A stretch of 64,000 bases of DNA from Candidatus Rokuibacteriota bacterium (lineage in GTDB: Bacteria; Methylomirabilota; Methylomirabilia; Rokubacteriales; CSP1-6), in NCBI GenBank assembly GCA_003220535.1, contig QHSU01000071.1, positions 1 through 64,000 of the forward strand. Reading direction: 5' to 3'. Shown in pieces: positions 28,498 to 36,531 of the stretch. Numbering within the stretch: position 1 is the stretch's first letter; the number at the start of each line of letters is the position of its first letter. The notes under the pieces were generated by a model. That model made no database searches. It had not been told where the DNA came from and was given only the letters and a program-made list of their open reading frames with translations. A program made the translations under genes and the position numbers.

Positions 28498-28994
28498 CGG
28501 GTCTCGACGTCGAGGCCGGTCGCCTCGAGCCCCCAGCGGGTCGCCTCCGCCACCTGCTGTGTGGAGCGCCGCAGTCGCTCCATGAAGACCTGGACCATCG
28601 CATAGAAGAACGCGGCGGCGGCGCTCGGATTGGTCTCGGTCAGCGATTGCAAGTTTTCGCGGCCGAGGATGAGCAGCTCGACGTCGGTCTCGGCCTGCGC
28701 GGTGGCCGAGCGGGGCGAGCCGTCGAACAGACTCATCTCGCCGAAGAAGTCGGCGGGCTCGACCCGGACCAGGACCTGCTCGACCTTTCCGGTCACCGCT
28801 TTGGAGATGAGGATCGTGCCCTGGCGCACGATGAACATCTCGTCACCCTGATCGCCTTCCCGGAAGAGCACCTGCCGGCGGCGGAGCGCGCGCTCACGCA
28901 GACGGTCCGCCACGGCGGCCAGGTCGGGATCGGCGAAGGCCTCGAAGACGCGGACGTCGCGCAGGAACGCGAGTGTAGCGGCGGACGCCGGCAC
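28494..28994 (-). CDS. Cyclic nucleotide-binding domain protein
   Basis: The 166-residue protein is a single CNMP/CRP-type sensor domain: LRDVRVFEAFADPDLAAVADRL, then VLFREGDQGDEMFIVRQGTI, and the phosphate-binding cassette FFGEMSLFDGSPRSATAQA. No helix-turn-helix follows; the C-terminal 45 residues are helical. It therefore probably senses a cyclic nucleotide and acts on a protein partner. The 4-base overlap with the M50-like gene implies that partner, and CNB domains are sometimes fused to such proteases. The start is GTG 28994. Confidence 0.85.
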   Translation of the reverse strand: MPASAATLAFLRDVRVFEAFADPDLAAVADRLRERALRRRQVLFREGDQGDEMFIVRQGTILISKAVTGKVEQVLVRVEPADFFGEMSLFDGSPRSATAQAETDVELLILGRENLQSLTETNPSAAAAFFYAMVQVFMERLRRSTQQVAEATRWGLEATGLDVETR

Positions 28995-29012
28995 GCGCGT
29001 GGGGGCCGGGGC

Positions 29013-29243
29013 CTAGGTGGCCACGCGGCTGATGAGAGTGCTACGGAACTCGTGCCGTCGCTGACTCGAAGGCGTCTTGGCCAGCCGGGTGAGGGCCTGC
29101 CGAACGGTCGCGCGCTCGGCGTCGCTCAACTCGTACTCGGCCAGGAGCGGCTCGGGCGCACGCTGCAGCTCGGCGAGGAATTCCGGATCGATCATCACCC
29201 GCCCGACGAGCTCACGCAGCCCTTGCGCCATGCCGCGGATCAT
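29013..29243 (-). CDS. Small RiPP-precursor-like peptide (Franean1_4349/Nif11-like)
   Basis: The 76-residue protein has a helical leader-like part (QGLRELVGRVMIDPEFLAEL, then PLLAEYELSDAERATVRQAL) resembling the Os_Franean1_4349-type and Nif11-like precursor families. A Ser/Thr/Arg-rich tail of about 25 residues, ending RSTLISRVAT, follows. ATG 29243 is preceded by GAGGA at a 7-base distance; another ATG at 29279 has no good site. It opens the operon containing the CNB and PqqD-M50-like genes. No Cys and no obvious GG cleavage site are present, so product and processing are open. It may instead be a small regulatory subunit. Confidence 0.65.
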   Translation of the reverse strand: MIRGMAQGLRELVGRVMIDPEFLAELQRAPEPLLAEYELSDAERATVRQALTRLAKTPSSQRRHEFRSTLISRVAT

Positions 29244-29393
29244 ACCAATTTCCTCGGCCGTTTGATAGGCTCCGTCCATGCCGGGCGGCTCGCACCGTGC
29301 GCTCCTGGTGGCCGCACTGGGGTTCAGCTCTGCCTTCGAGACAACGCCGTTCCTCGCGGTCCAGGTCGCTGCGTGGCAGACCCTCGCCCGGAC

Positions 29394-30389
29394 GTGAGGC
29401 ACGCCGCGCGGCGAGTCGCGACCGGCGGGCTCGCCTTCCTGGTCATCGCGCTGGGCGTCGTGGCGCCTCGGACGCCCGCGGCGCAGCCGGGCACGCATGT
29501 TCCCTGGATCGGGTATCTGGCCGACGAGCCGACTCCCGACTCGATCCCGGTCCTGCGCGAGGGGCTTCGCGAACGCGCGTGGATCGAGGGCCAGTCGGTC
29601 AAGATCTGGTATCGCTACGCGCAGGGCAAGCCCGATCTCTATGCTCAGCACGCCGACGATCTCGTGCGCCTGAACGTCGCCGTCATCGTCGCCGTCGGCG
29701 GGCCGGCGATCGAGGCCGCTCGGCAAGCGACGAAGACGGTTCCGATCGTCGTGGTCTCGCTCGACGATCCAGCGGCCGCCGGGCTCACCGGCGACCCCGC
29801 CGGCCCGGCGAGCAATCTCACGGGCATCACGACGTTCGGCGTCGAGCTGAGCGCGCGCCGCCTCGAGCTCCTGCGGCAGGTGGTGCCGGGAATCGTCCGC
29901 GCGGCGGCGCTGTGGAACCCCGCCAGCGCGAGCGCGGCGATCGAGCTGCGGGCGTCCCAAGCCGCGGCGCAGGGGCGCGGCGTGGAGCTGACACCGGTGG
30001 AGATCCGAGCGGACGGCGACGTTCGAGAAGCCTTGGCCAAGGTGCAGACCCTGCGGCCGCAAGGGTTGATCGTGCTGCCCGACGCGCTCACCTTCGCGCA
30101 CCGGCAGCGGATCGCGACCTTCGTGAACCGCAACCGCTTGCCGACCGTGTTCCCGTTCCGTGACTTCGTCGACGCCGGCGGTCTCCTCTCGTACGGTGCC
30201 CGCTGGACCGACGTCTTCCGTCTGACCGCCGGGATCGTCGACCGCATCCTGAGAGGCGCTCGGCCCTCGGACCTGCCGGTGACGCGCGCGACACAGTTCG
30301 AGCTCGTCGTCAATCTCCGAACCGCCCGCGCGCTCGCCCTGGCGATTCCCGTGTCGCTGCTCCAGCGCGCCGACCGGGTGATCCAGTGA
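29394..30389 (+). CDS. ABC-type substrate-binding protein (PF04392 family)
   Basis: The 331-residue protein has an N-terminal signal peptide (TGGLAFLVIALGVVAPRTPAAQ) and the two-lobed ABC_sub_bind fold, with the typical start of the mature part (WIGYLADEPTPDSIPVLREGLRERAWIEGQ) and GRAADR-like replacement DLYAQHADDLVRLNV. Such proteins are numerous in soil lineages and their ligands are mostly unknown. No permease or ATPase gene follows, so it is an orphan. The GTG at 29394 is in frame; the stop overlaps the next start as GTGA. Confidence 0.85.
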   Translation: MRHAARRVATGGLAFLVIALGVVAPRTPAAQPGTHVPWIGYLADEPTPDSIPVLREGLRERAWIEGQSVKIWYRYAQGKPDLYAQHADDLVRLNVAVIVAVGGPAIEAARQATKTVPIVVVSLDDPAAAGLTGDPAGPASNLTGITTFGVELSARRLELLRQVVPGIVRAAALWNPASASAAIELRASQAAAQGRGVELTPVEIRADGDVREALAKVQTLRPQGLIVLPDALTFAHRQRIATFVNRNRLPTVFPFRDFVDAGGLLSYGARWTDVFRLTAGIVDRILRGARPSDLPVTRATQFELVVNLRTARALALAIPVSLLQRADRVIQ

Positions 30390-30640
30390 CGACGCGGCGG
30401 GCAGCGGCGTTCGCCTGGGTGGCGGGCCTGCTGGCCGGGTGCGCGACACCAGAATGGGTCTACGAGAAGCCGGGCGTGACGCCGGCGAAGCTCGACCACG
30501 ACTCGGTGACCTGTCGCAAGGAAGCCCTCGATCCGCAGGTGCTCGTGCTTCCCGGCTCCGAGCGCGTGGACCGGGCCGCTTTCAACCGCTGCATGGTGCG
30601 GAAGGGGTACACCGCGCGGACGGTGGACAAGCCGCGATGA
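30386..30640 (+). CDS. Small lipoprotein
   Basis: The 84-residue protein starts at GTG 30386, overlapping the binding-protein stop. Its signal peptide ends in a lipobox (GLLAGC), so it should be acylated at Cys and anchored in the membrane. The mature part holds two further Cys (TCRKEAL and NRCMVRKGY), a spacing seen in small secreted proteins of unknown role that contain an RCM-RKGY motif. The coupling to the binding protein suggests they act together. Confidence 0.7.
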   Translation: MTTRRAAAFAWVAGLLAGCATPEWVYEKPGVTPAKLDHDSVTCRKEALDPQVLVLPGSERVDRAAFNRCMVRKGYTARTVDKPR

Positions 30641-30751
30641 CCGACGCGACGAATCGCCGGGACGCGGCCATCCATCCTATAGGTGTAGATGGGACCGGGC
30701 AGGCGGAACCGACGCCGATGGTTCCCGGTTGTTGGAAGCGGAGGTGCGTCG

Positions 30752-31132
30752 ATGCACGGAATCCGTGTCGCCCTCGTGCTCGTGAGCCTCGTACTGATGG
30801 CCACGGGCAGCGCCGTCGCGGCGAACTATGCGCAGGAGACCCTCGATCGCTACTTCAGGATCGAGTTCCAGGCCACGCCGCGCCCGCCGCGGTCGGTGAT
30901 CAGCGGGTATGTCTACAATCAGAACCCCGGCTTGTCGGCCGAGCGCATGCAGCTCGCGATCGAAGGCCTCGACGCCTCCGGGAAGGTCATCGGAACCTCG
31001 ACGACGTGGGTGCTCGGCGGCGTGCCCCCCGGCAATCGCGGCTACTTCACCACTCAGGTCGCGCCGGCCGCCTCGTACCGGGTTCAAGTCCAGTCCTTCG
31101 AGTGGAGCGGTCGCGGCGGCGCCTCGAACTGA
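30752..31132 (+). CDS. Secreted protein with FxLYD-like beta domain
   Basis: The 126-residue protein has a clear signal peptide (ALVLVSLVLMATGSAVAA) and a single small beta-sandwich-like domain (VISGYVYNQNPGLSAERMQL, EGLDASGKVIGT, YRVQVQSFEW) that resembles FxLYD domains of unknown ligand. ATG 30752 follows GGAGG at 30739-30743. It is likely periplasmic; function is not known. Confidence 0.68.
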   Translation: MHGIRVALVLVSLVLMATGSAVAANYAQETLDRYFRIEFQATPRPPRSVISGYVYNQNPGLSAERMQLAIEGLDASGKVIGTSTTWVLGGVPPGNRGYFTTQVAPAASYRVQVQSFEWSGRGGASN

Positions 31133-31393
31133 CCTTCCCAGACGGCCGGTCGTGCGCGCCCGTGACCGGCATTCACGCGAGGACTGCGGCCGGGTTGCCG
31201 ACCAGGGAAACACGCCGGTGATCAAGAGCGTCTCGCTGCTGACCCGCAAGGCTGGGATGCGGTGACAGCCGTGTAAATCTTGCCGACGATCGTCGCCAGG
31301 CTGCCGCCCTATTCGACACGCCCGGAGGCCACCCTCGTCTCGGTGATCCCGCAAAGTCAAGACGTTAGGTTTCGACTGTCCATGGCATGAGCC

Positions 31394-31795
31394 ATGCTGC
31401 TCCCTGGCCGGGATTCCTGGCGAACGTGCCGGGGACCAAGGGAGGGGACGAGCCTGCGACACGTCGTCGTGGCACTTCTCGCACTGGCCCTGCTCGGACC
31501 GATCAGCCCGAGCTGGGCCGATTCGACATCGGGCTCGAGCACACCCGCGCAGGTCGGCTATGGAGCCGGCAGCTTCCTGGGCACGCTCCTCTACACGCCG
31601 GCCAAGGCGAGCTTCTGCCTCCTTGGGGCGATCGGTAGCGCGCCCACCGCGATCGTCTCGACTCGCACCGCGGGCAAAATAGTCGGGGCCAGCTGCCGCG
31701 GGACCTGGGTGATCACGCCCGAGGTCTTGCAAGGGCGCGAGAAGCTGAAGTTCATCGGCGACACTCCGGCCGACCAGGCCGCCGCCGCGCGATAA
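31394..31795 (+). CDS. Small exported protein of unknown function
   Basis: The product has up to 133 residues; a hydrophobic signal segment (VVVALLALALLGPISPSWA) suggests export. The first 20 residues from ATG 31394 look unlike a signal peptide, so a later start near 31455-31470 is likely. The mature part contains YGAGSFLGTLLYTPAKASFC and two Cys, with Gly-rich hydrophobic stretches like small outer-envelope proteins. I know no function. Confidence 0.55.
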   Translation: MLLPGRDSWRTCRGPREGTSLRHVVVALLALALLGPISPSWADSTSGSSTPAQVGYGAGSFLGTLLYTPAKASFCLLGAIGSAPTAIVSTRTAGKIVGASCRGTWVITPEVLQGREKLKFIGDTPADQAAAAR

Positions 31796-31820
31796 GAGGA
31801 ACGCCGCGCCGGAGGCCGAC

Positions 31821-32249
31821 ATGAGAGCCTTCAACACGTCGTTCACTCTGGAAAGCACGGCTCGCACCGAGATCGCGGACATCACCGCGCTCGTGACGTC
31901 CGCGATCCGGCCGTTCGCCGTGTCCACGGGAATCGCGCTCGTCAACACGCTTCACACGACGTGCGCGCTCTTCATCAACGAGTTCCAGAGCGCTTTGATG
32001 GAAGATCTCAGGGGACTGATCGAGCGGCTGATCCCCGATAGCGCGGGCTACTGTCACGACGATCCGCGCATCTCGGACTGCGAGCGGGGCAACGCCCGCG
32101 CGCATCTCCGAGCCGTGCTGCTCGGTCGGACCCTCGCGGTCGGGGTCAACGACGGCGATCTCACGCTGGGCCAGTTCCAGTCCGTCATCTTCGCCGAGCT
32201 CGACGGGCCGCGCAAACGCGCGATCAGCATCCAGGTCATCGGCGAGTAG
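31821..32249 (+). CDS. YjbQ-family (UPF0047) protein
   Basis: The 142-residue single-domain protein matches the YjbQ family, with the conserved LVNTLHTTCALFINEFQ strand and its His/Thr/Asn residues, and GYCHDDPR in place of the usual YxHDD segment. Family members have weak thiamin-phosphate synthase activity, and their main role is unsettled. Length is normal. The ATG follows the end of the exported-protein gene by 25 bases. Confidence 0.88.
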   Translation: MRAFNTSFTLESTARTEIADITALVTSAIRPFAVSTGIALVNTLHTTCALFINEFQSALMEDLRGLIERLIPDSAGYCHDDPRISDCERGNARAHLRAVLLGRTLAVGVNDGDLTLGQFQSVIFAELDGPRKRAISIQVIGE

Positions 32250-32283
32250 GACGCCCTTGTTGATGGATCGAGGCTGACGCGTG

Positions 32284-32700
32284 ATGCGCCGTCGAAGCGT
32301 CGTGCTGGGGCTCGGTCTGGTCGGCCTCGCGCTCGTTGCGCCGGCCTGCGCCGGGACGACGCGGCCGGCCGGCCTCGCGACAGCTCCGCCGGAGCCGACG
32401 AAGCGGATCGTAGGGCTCGCGTCGTGGTATGGGCAACGCCACCAGGGACGTCCGACCGCCTCGGGCGAGATGTACGACATGAACAAGCTGACGGCCGCGC
32501 ATCGCACGATGCCGTTCGGGACCCGTCTGCGGGTGACGAACACCGAGAACGGCCGGTCCGTCGTCGTTCGCGTGACCGACCGGGGGCCGTTCGCGTCCGG
32601 GCGAATCCTCGACGTGAGCCTCGCCGCGGCGAAGGCGCTCGGCATGGTCGGTGACGGTGTGGCGCATGTCGAGATCGCCGTCCTCGCCAACAGCGAGTGA
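32284..32700 (+). CDS. rlpA: RlpA-like septal ring lipoprotein
   Basis: The 138-residue protein has a lipoprotein signal (LVGLALVAPAC) and a double-psi beta-barrel: GLASWYGQRHQGRPTASGE, DMNKLTAAHRTMPFGTRLRV, VRVTDRGPFASGRILDVS. RlpA proteins are lytic transglycosylases that cleave peptidoglycan strands lacking stem peptides. The SPOR domain of longer members is missing. ATG 32284 is used; GTG at 32281 directly before it is equally possible. Confidence 0.88.
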   Translation: MRRRSVVLGLGLVGLALVAPACAGTTRPAGLATAPPEPTKRIVGLASWYGQRHQGRPTASGEMYDMNKLTAAHRTMPFGTRLRVTNTENGRSVVVRVTDRGPFASGRILDVSLAAAKALGMVGDGVAHVEIAVLANSE

Positions 32701-32705
32701 CGGCG

Positions 32706-33023
32706 CTACCGCGTGTAGCCCAGCTCGTTCCTGACCGCTCGGACGCCGGTGATGTCGCGCGCCATCTCCGAGGCCTTGGCGCTCGCCACCACGGTCGGAA
32801 CTTTGCCCGTCAGGGTCACGACGCCGGCGTCGGTGCGGACCTTGACGTGCTTGAGATCCGTGTCCTGAGAGAATCGGGTCTTCACGGCGGTCGTGATGTG
32901 CGTGTCGCTGACGCCGGGGGACTCTCGCAACCCCCTGGTCTCGATCGCCGGACCGGCGGCGCCCCCTGTGAGCGGCGAAGCGAGGAGCGCGACCGTCAGG
33001 AACGCGACGAGGGCGTGGCCCAT
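32706..33023 (-). CDS. BON-domain protein
   Basis: The 105-residue protein has a signal peptide and one BON domain (ITTAVKTRFSQDTDLKHVKV, GVVTLTGKVPTV, ASEMARDITGVRAVRNEL), a fold thought to bind phospholipid surfaces in the periplasm. OsmY-type proteins have two such domains; here there is one, as in many small stress-linked proteins. It converges with rlpA, 5 bases apart. Confidence 0.87.
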   Translation of the reverse strand: MGHALVAFLTVALLASPLTGGAAGPAIETRGLRESPGVSDTHITTAVKTRFSQDTDLKHVKVRTDAGVVTLTGKVPTVVASAKASEMARDITGVRAVRNELGYTR

Positions 33024-33235
33024 GGGTACGTCCTCCCGGCGAAGAAGACCAGCAAGGCGCGTACCAGTGCGCCATCGCGTGGCGATCCCTGGGCATTCCA
33101 GCGGCGAGTCGATTCGAGAGCGCGTGAATTCCAGAAGATGCGGCGCGCGTAACTTCTACTCGGCAGTCTCTCGACGCGCCGCTCGCCGAGGGCGCGCCTC
33201 GCCGGTAGGAAAGCGCTACACGGCGGCCGGGTAAC

Positions 33236-33875
33236 TTGGGCCGGTCATTTCCCCTTCAGTCGGACGTCCTCGTACGGCGCGGAGAAGGGAAGAGCACGCT
33301 CCTCAAGGCGCTCGCCGGCCTGCTGCCGCGCGAAGGACGGGCGACGCTCGACGGCCGAGTGCTGCCGGCGGGCTCGGCCACGGCGGCCGTGCGCGCCGGG
33401 CTGATCCTGGTCGCCGAGGGGCGCCATCTCTTTCCACGCATGACGGTGCTGGAGAATCTCCAGCTGGGTGGCTGGCTCCTTGCCAAGCCAGAACGGGCCG
33501 CGCGGCTGGACCGAGCGCTCTCGCTCTTCCCCAGGCTCCGCGAGCGGCGTCACCAGCTCACTGGTTCCATGAGCGGTGGCGAGCAACAGATGGTCGCGCT
33601 GGCGCGGGCGCTCGTCGGCCGCCCGCGCCTTCTCATGCTCGACGAGCCGTCACTCGGGCTGGCCCCCCCGGCTCGTGGACGAGGTCATGGCGCTCGTCCG
33701 TCGCATTCGCGACGAGGACGTCACCGTCCTCGTGGTCGAGCAGAACGTCGCCAAGGCGCTCGCCATCGCCGACGACGCCCACGTCCTCGAGCGCGGCCGG
33801 CTGGTGGCCAGCGGCCCCGCGTCGGACCTGCTGCGTTCGAACCTGGTGCAAGCAGCCTATCTCGGCGCTCGCTAG
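33236..33875 (+). pseudogene. LivF-like ABC ATPase, truncated and frameshifted
   Basis: A branched-chain amino-acid type ATPase can be read from GEGKSTLLKALAGLLP (a Walker A whose first residues are lost) through LVAEGRHLFPRMTVLENL, the SMSGGEQQMVALARAL signature and LLMLDEPSLGLAP. At a run of seven C (33664-33670) the frame shifts, and the remainder (LVDEVMALVRRIRDEDVTVLVVEQN...) continues one frame over to 33875. The start is missing: unrelated sequence replaces the first 35 or so residues. With no liv permease genes nearby it is a remnant. The C-run shift alone could be an assembly error; the lost N terminus could not. Confidence 0.8.
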
Positions 33876-33936
33876 GGCTCGTGGTACAGTCTCGGCGCTG
33901 AGCGACGTCAACCCGCACGAACCCTCGGAGGCCAGC

Positions 33937-34773
33937 ATGGCGAGCAACGTGGTCCGCGTCGGCGATGTGGAAATCACGCAACTGTCGGACGGGATGCTCG
34001 AGTTCGACCTCTGCAATTTCTTCCCGACGATCGCAGAAGACAACTGGGGGCCCTACGAGTCCCACCTGCACGAGCACAAGGTTCGCTTCAACCTCGGCTC
34101 CTATCTGATCCGGGCCGGAGGGCGGACGATCCTCGTCGACACGGGACTCGGCCCGAAGCCGGCGGAGACCCCCGACGTCCCCTGGGGCCAGCTGATGAAC
34201 GATTTCAAGGCCAAGGGTGTGAGGCCGGAAGACGTGGATATGGTGGTGATGACGCACCTCCATCGCGACCACGTCGGCTGGAACCTCGCGGCCCAGGGCG
34301 ACCGGTTCGTGCCGACGTTTCCCCGCGCGCGCTACTGGATGAGCACCAAAGATTGGGAGGCGTGCCACAACCCCGAGTTCCAGCCGACGCGCTTCGTCAA
34401 CGCGCCGACGTGCGTCTGGCCGCTGGCCCAGCTCGGCCTGATCGAGTTCATGCAGGGCGAGCACAGCATCACGCGCGAGCTGACGGCCGTGCCGACACCC
34501 GGCCATACGCCCGGGCACATGAGCATCTTGATCACCTCCAAAGGAGAGCGAGCGCTCGTGCTGGGCGACGCGGCGCACAGCCCGGTGCAGGTGCTCGAGC
34601 CGGACTGGGTCTCGCGCGCCGACATGGACCCGGACCTGACGCGTCAGACCCGCAAGGCCCTGCTCGACCGTCTGGAGCGTGAGCAGATCCTCGTGGCGGC
34701 GGGGCACTTCGAGGCGCCGGGATTCGGAAGGATCATCCGTCTCGAGGGCCGGCGCTACTGGCAGGGGCTCTAA
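33937..34773 (+). CDS. MBL-fold metallo-hydrolase
   Basis: The 278-residue protein has the metallo-beta-lactamase metal motif THLHRDHVGW, upstream LVDTGLG, and later PTPGHTPGHMS and LGDAAHSP, giving a two-zinc site. It resembles the quorum-quenching lactonase / hydroxyacylglutathione-hydrolase-like branch often found in degradation clusters; substrate unknown. ATG 33937 follows GGAGG at 33928-33932. It converges with the receiver-domain gene. Confidence 0.88.
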   Translation: MASNVVRVGDVEITQLSDGMLEFDLCNFFPTIAEDNWGPYESHLHEHKVRFNLGSYLIRAGGRTILVDTGLGPKPAETPDVPWGQLMNDFKAKGVRPEDVDMVVMTHLHRDHVGWNLAAQGDRFVPTFPRARYWMSTKDWEACHNPEFQPTRFVNAPTCVWPLAQLGLIEFMQGEHSITRELTAVPTPGHTPGHMSILITSKGERALVLGDAAHSPVQVLEPDWVSRADMDPDLTRQTRKALLDRLEREQILVAAGHFEAPGFGRIIRLEGRRYWQGL

Positions 34774-34777
34774 ACCC

Positions 34778-35194
34778 TCACGTCGGTCGAGCACCAGGCC
34801 CGAGTGCCAGCTCCGCCGAGAGGAGCTCGGGGTCGACGGGCTTCAGCAAATGCTCGTCGAATCCGGCATCGAAGGCGCGCTGCCGGTCTTCCTGCTGGCC
34901 GTAGCCGCTGAGCGCGATCAGCCGGGCGCGGTCGTGTAGCGTCGAGCGGATCTGCCTGGCCACCTCGTAGCCGTCCATCCCCGGTAGCCCGATGTCGATC
35001 AACACGATGTCGGGCTGGCAGCGGGCGGCGAGCGCGACACCGCTGACACCGTCCGCCGCGTCGTGGACCTCGTGACCGTAGGTCTCGAGCAGGAGGCGCA
35101 TCAACTCCCGGTTGTCGGAGTCGTCCTCGACGATCAGGATGCGTCTCGGCGTCCCGACGGCCGGAATCTCCGGGCAACCCTCGCGCTCGATCAT
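34778..35194 (-). CDS. Single-domain response regulator
   Basis: The 138-residue protein is a lone receiver domain: acidic pocket E23-D24-D25, phospho-acceptor D67 (LIDIGLPGMDG), Ser96 in the Thr/Ser position and K118 (LLKPVD). No output domain follows, as in CheY or Spo0F relays. No histidine kinase is in the window, so its partner is elsewhere. It ends 4 bases from the hydrolase gene and starts 14 bases after the amidohydrolase stop, an unusual tail to a metabolic gene. Confidence 0.9.
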   Translation of the reverse strand: MIEREGCPEIPAVGTPRRILIVEDDSDNRELMRLLLETYGHEVHDAADGVSGVALAARCQPDIVLIDIGLPGMDGYEVARQIRSTLHDRARLIALSGYGQQEDRQRAFDAGFDEHLLKPVDPELLSAELALGPGARPT

Positions 35195-35208
35195 GGCAGC
35201 GCCTCGCG

Positions 35209-36450
35209 CTATCCGGCGGCGGCCGACGCCCCGGCCAGAACCTTCCGGCCCATCGCTGTGCCCTCGAGGCGGAAGTAGTCCAGCATGTTGAGCGCGGCGA
35301 TCTTGAACGCCTCCTCGGCTGGCACGTCGGCGAACAGTCGCTCGGCGAACGGGCGCGTGTTCGGCCAGTCGCACTCGATGTGCGGGAAGTCGGTCGCAAA
35401 CATGATCCGCTCGACGCCCATGTGGTGACGCAGCTCGATCGCCACGCGCTCCACGTGCTGCACGCTGAAGAAGATGTGCTGCCGGACGTAGTCGCTCGGC
35501 CGCTGCTTGAGCGGCTTGAAGTTGAGGAGCCGCGCGGCCCAGTGGCGGTGCCGCTCGTACCAGTAGTCGGCCTCCTCCATCCAGAAGGGCACCCAGCCCA
35601 GACGGGTCTCGGCGAAGAAGATCTGGAGATCCGGAAGGCGATCGAAGACGCCGGACAGGATGAGCTGCGCGAAGCTCATGGACGGCGCCGTCCCCAGGAA
35701 CGGCAGGGCCACCCACTCGACGAGCTTTCTCGGCCCGATCCTGGCGAGCATCTGCGGATCGACACCGGGATACTCGAACGTGGGCTGTGACGCGCGCGGC
35801 CCGAGGCGGTCGAAGCCGACGTGCACGGTCAACGGCATTTTCATATCGGTCGCGGCCGTCCAGAAGCGGTCGTCGGCCGGCGTCGGATAGCCCTTGCCGC
35901 TCGGGAACACGCCGAGCGCCACTCCCTTGAGACCGAGTCGCGCGCAGTACTCGAGCTCGGCGATGGCGTCGTCGACGTTGGTCCACGGGATGACGCCGAG
36001 CCCGATGAGGCGGTCGCGCGACACCGCGCAGTACTCCTCGCCGAGCCAGTCGTTGTACGCGCGGACGGTCGCGCGGTACACGTCGTCGTCCGTCATCAAG
36101 CGCCAGAGCCGCGGGCCCACCTGCATGTTCGGGAAGAGCACCTCGGCGTGGAGCCCGTCCACGTCCTGCTCCCGGAGCCGCTGCTCCGGCGGGCCCACCC
36201 CCGCCGTGTCTTCGACCGTGACGCCCAGGGGCTCCCAGGTCTCGTTGGTCCGGCCGGCCCTCAGATCGAGGAACGGGGCGGGATAGGGTGGCTGGCCCTC
36301 GACGAGGATCGCGTCGCCACCGTCGGGAAGCTTGATCGTCCGCGGCGCCTTGTCCCGGTACTTCGCTGGCATCCGTGGCGTCCAGCGCTCGGGGCGGACT
36401 TCCAGATGACCGTCGCTCGAGATCAGGGGCGGAAGACCGGAAGCTGTCAT
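35209..36450 (-). CDS. Amidohydrolase family protein
   Basis: The 413-residue protein belongs to the amidohydrolase_2 (ACMSD-like, TIM-barrel) group: ISSDGHLEVRPERW at the N terminus carries the first metal ligands in modified form, then VLFPNMQVGPRLW, MPLTVHVGFD, and MFATDFPHIECDWPN, which contains the catalytic Asp. Relatives decarboxylate or hydrolyse ring-cleavage products. ATG 36450 follows AGGAG on the minus strand. It diverges from the LigB-like gene; the 81-base gap probably holds both promoters. Confidence 0.87.
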   Translation of the reverse strand: MTASGLPPLISSDGHLEVRPERWTPRMPAKYRDKAPRTIKLPDGGDAILVEGQPPYPAPFLDLRAGRTNETWEPLGVTVEDTAGVGPPEQRLREQDVDGLHAEVLFPNMQVGPRLWRLMTDDDVYRATVRAYNDWLGEEYCAVSRDRLIGLGVIPWTNVDDAIAELEYCARLGLKGVALGVFPSGKGYPTPADDRFWTAATDMKMPLTVHVGFDRLGPRASQPTFEYPGVDPQMLARIGPRKLVEWVALPFLGTAPSMSFAQLILSGVFDRLPDLQIFFAETRLGWVPFWMEEADYWYERHRHWAARLLNFKPLKQRPSDYVRQHIFFSVQHVERVAIELRHHMGVERIMFATDFPHIECDWPNTRPFAERLFADVPAEEAFKIAALNMLDYFRLEGTAMGRKVLAGASAAAG

Positions 36451-36531
36451 GGCGAGGTCTCCTTTACTCCGGGGATGGTACCATCGGCACGGCGGAACGT
36501 GACGAGGGGTGTCGAAACAAGGAGGAGAGCC

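Noticed and set aside
28647..29393. N-terminal extension of the ABC binding protein across the CNB gene
   Set aside because: The extension is antisense to real genes; the signal peptide begins at GTG 29394.
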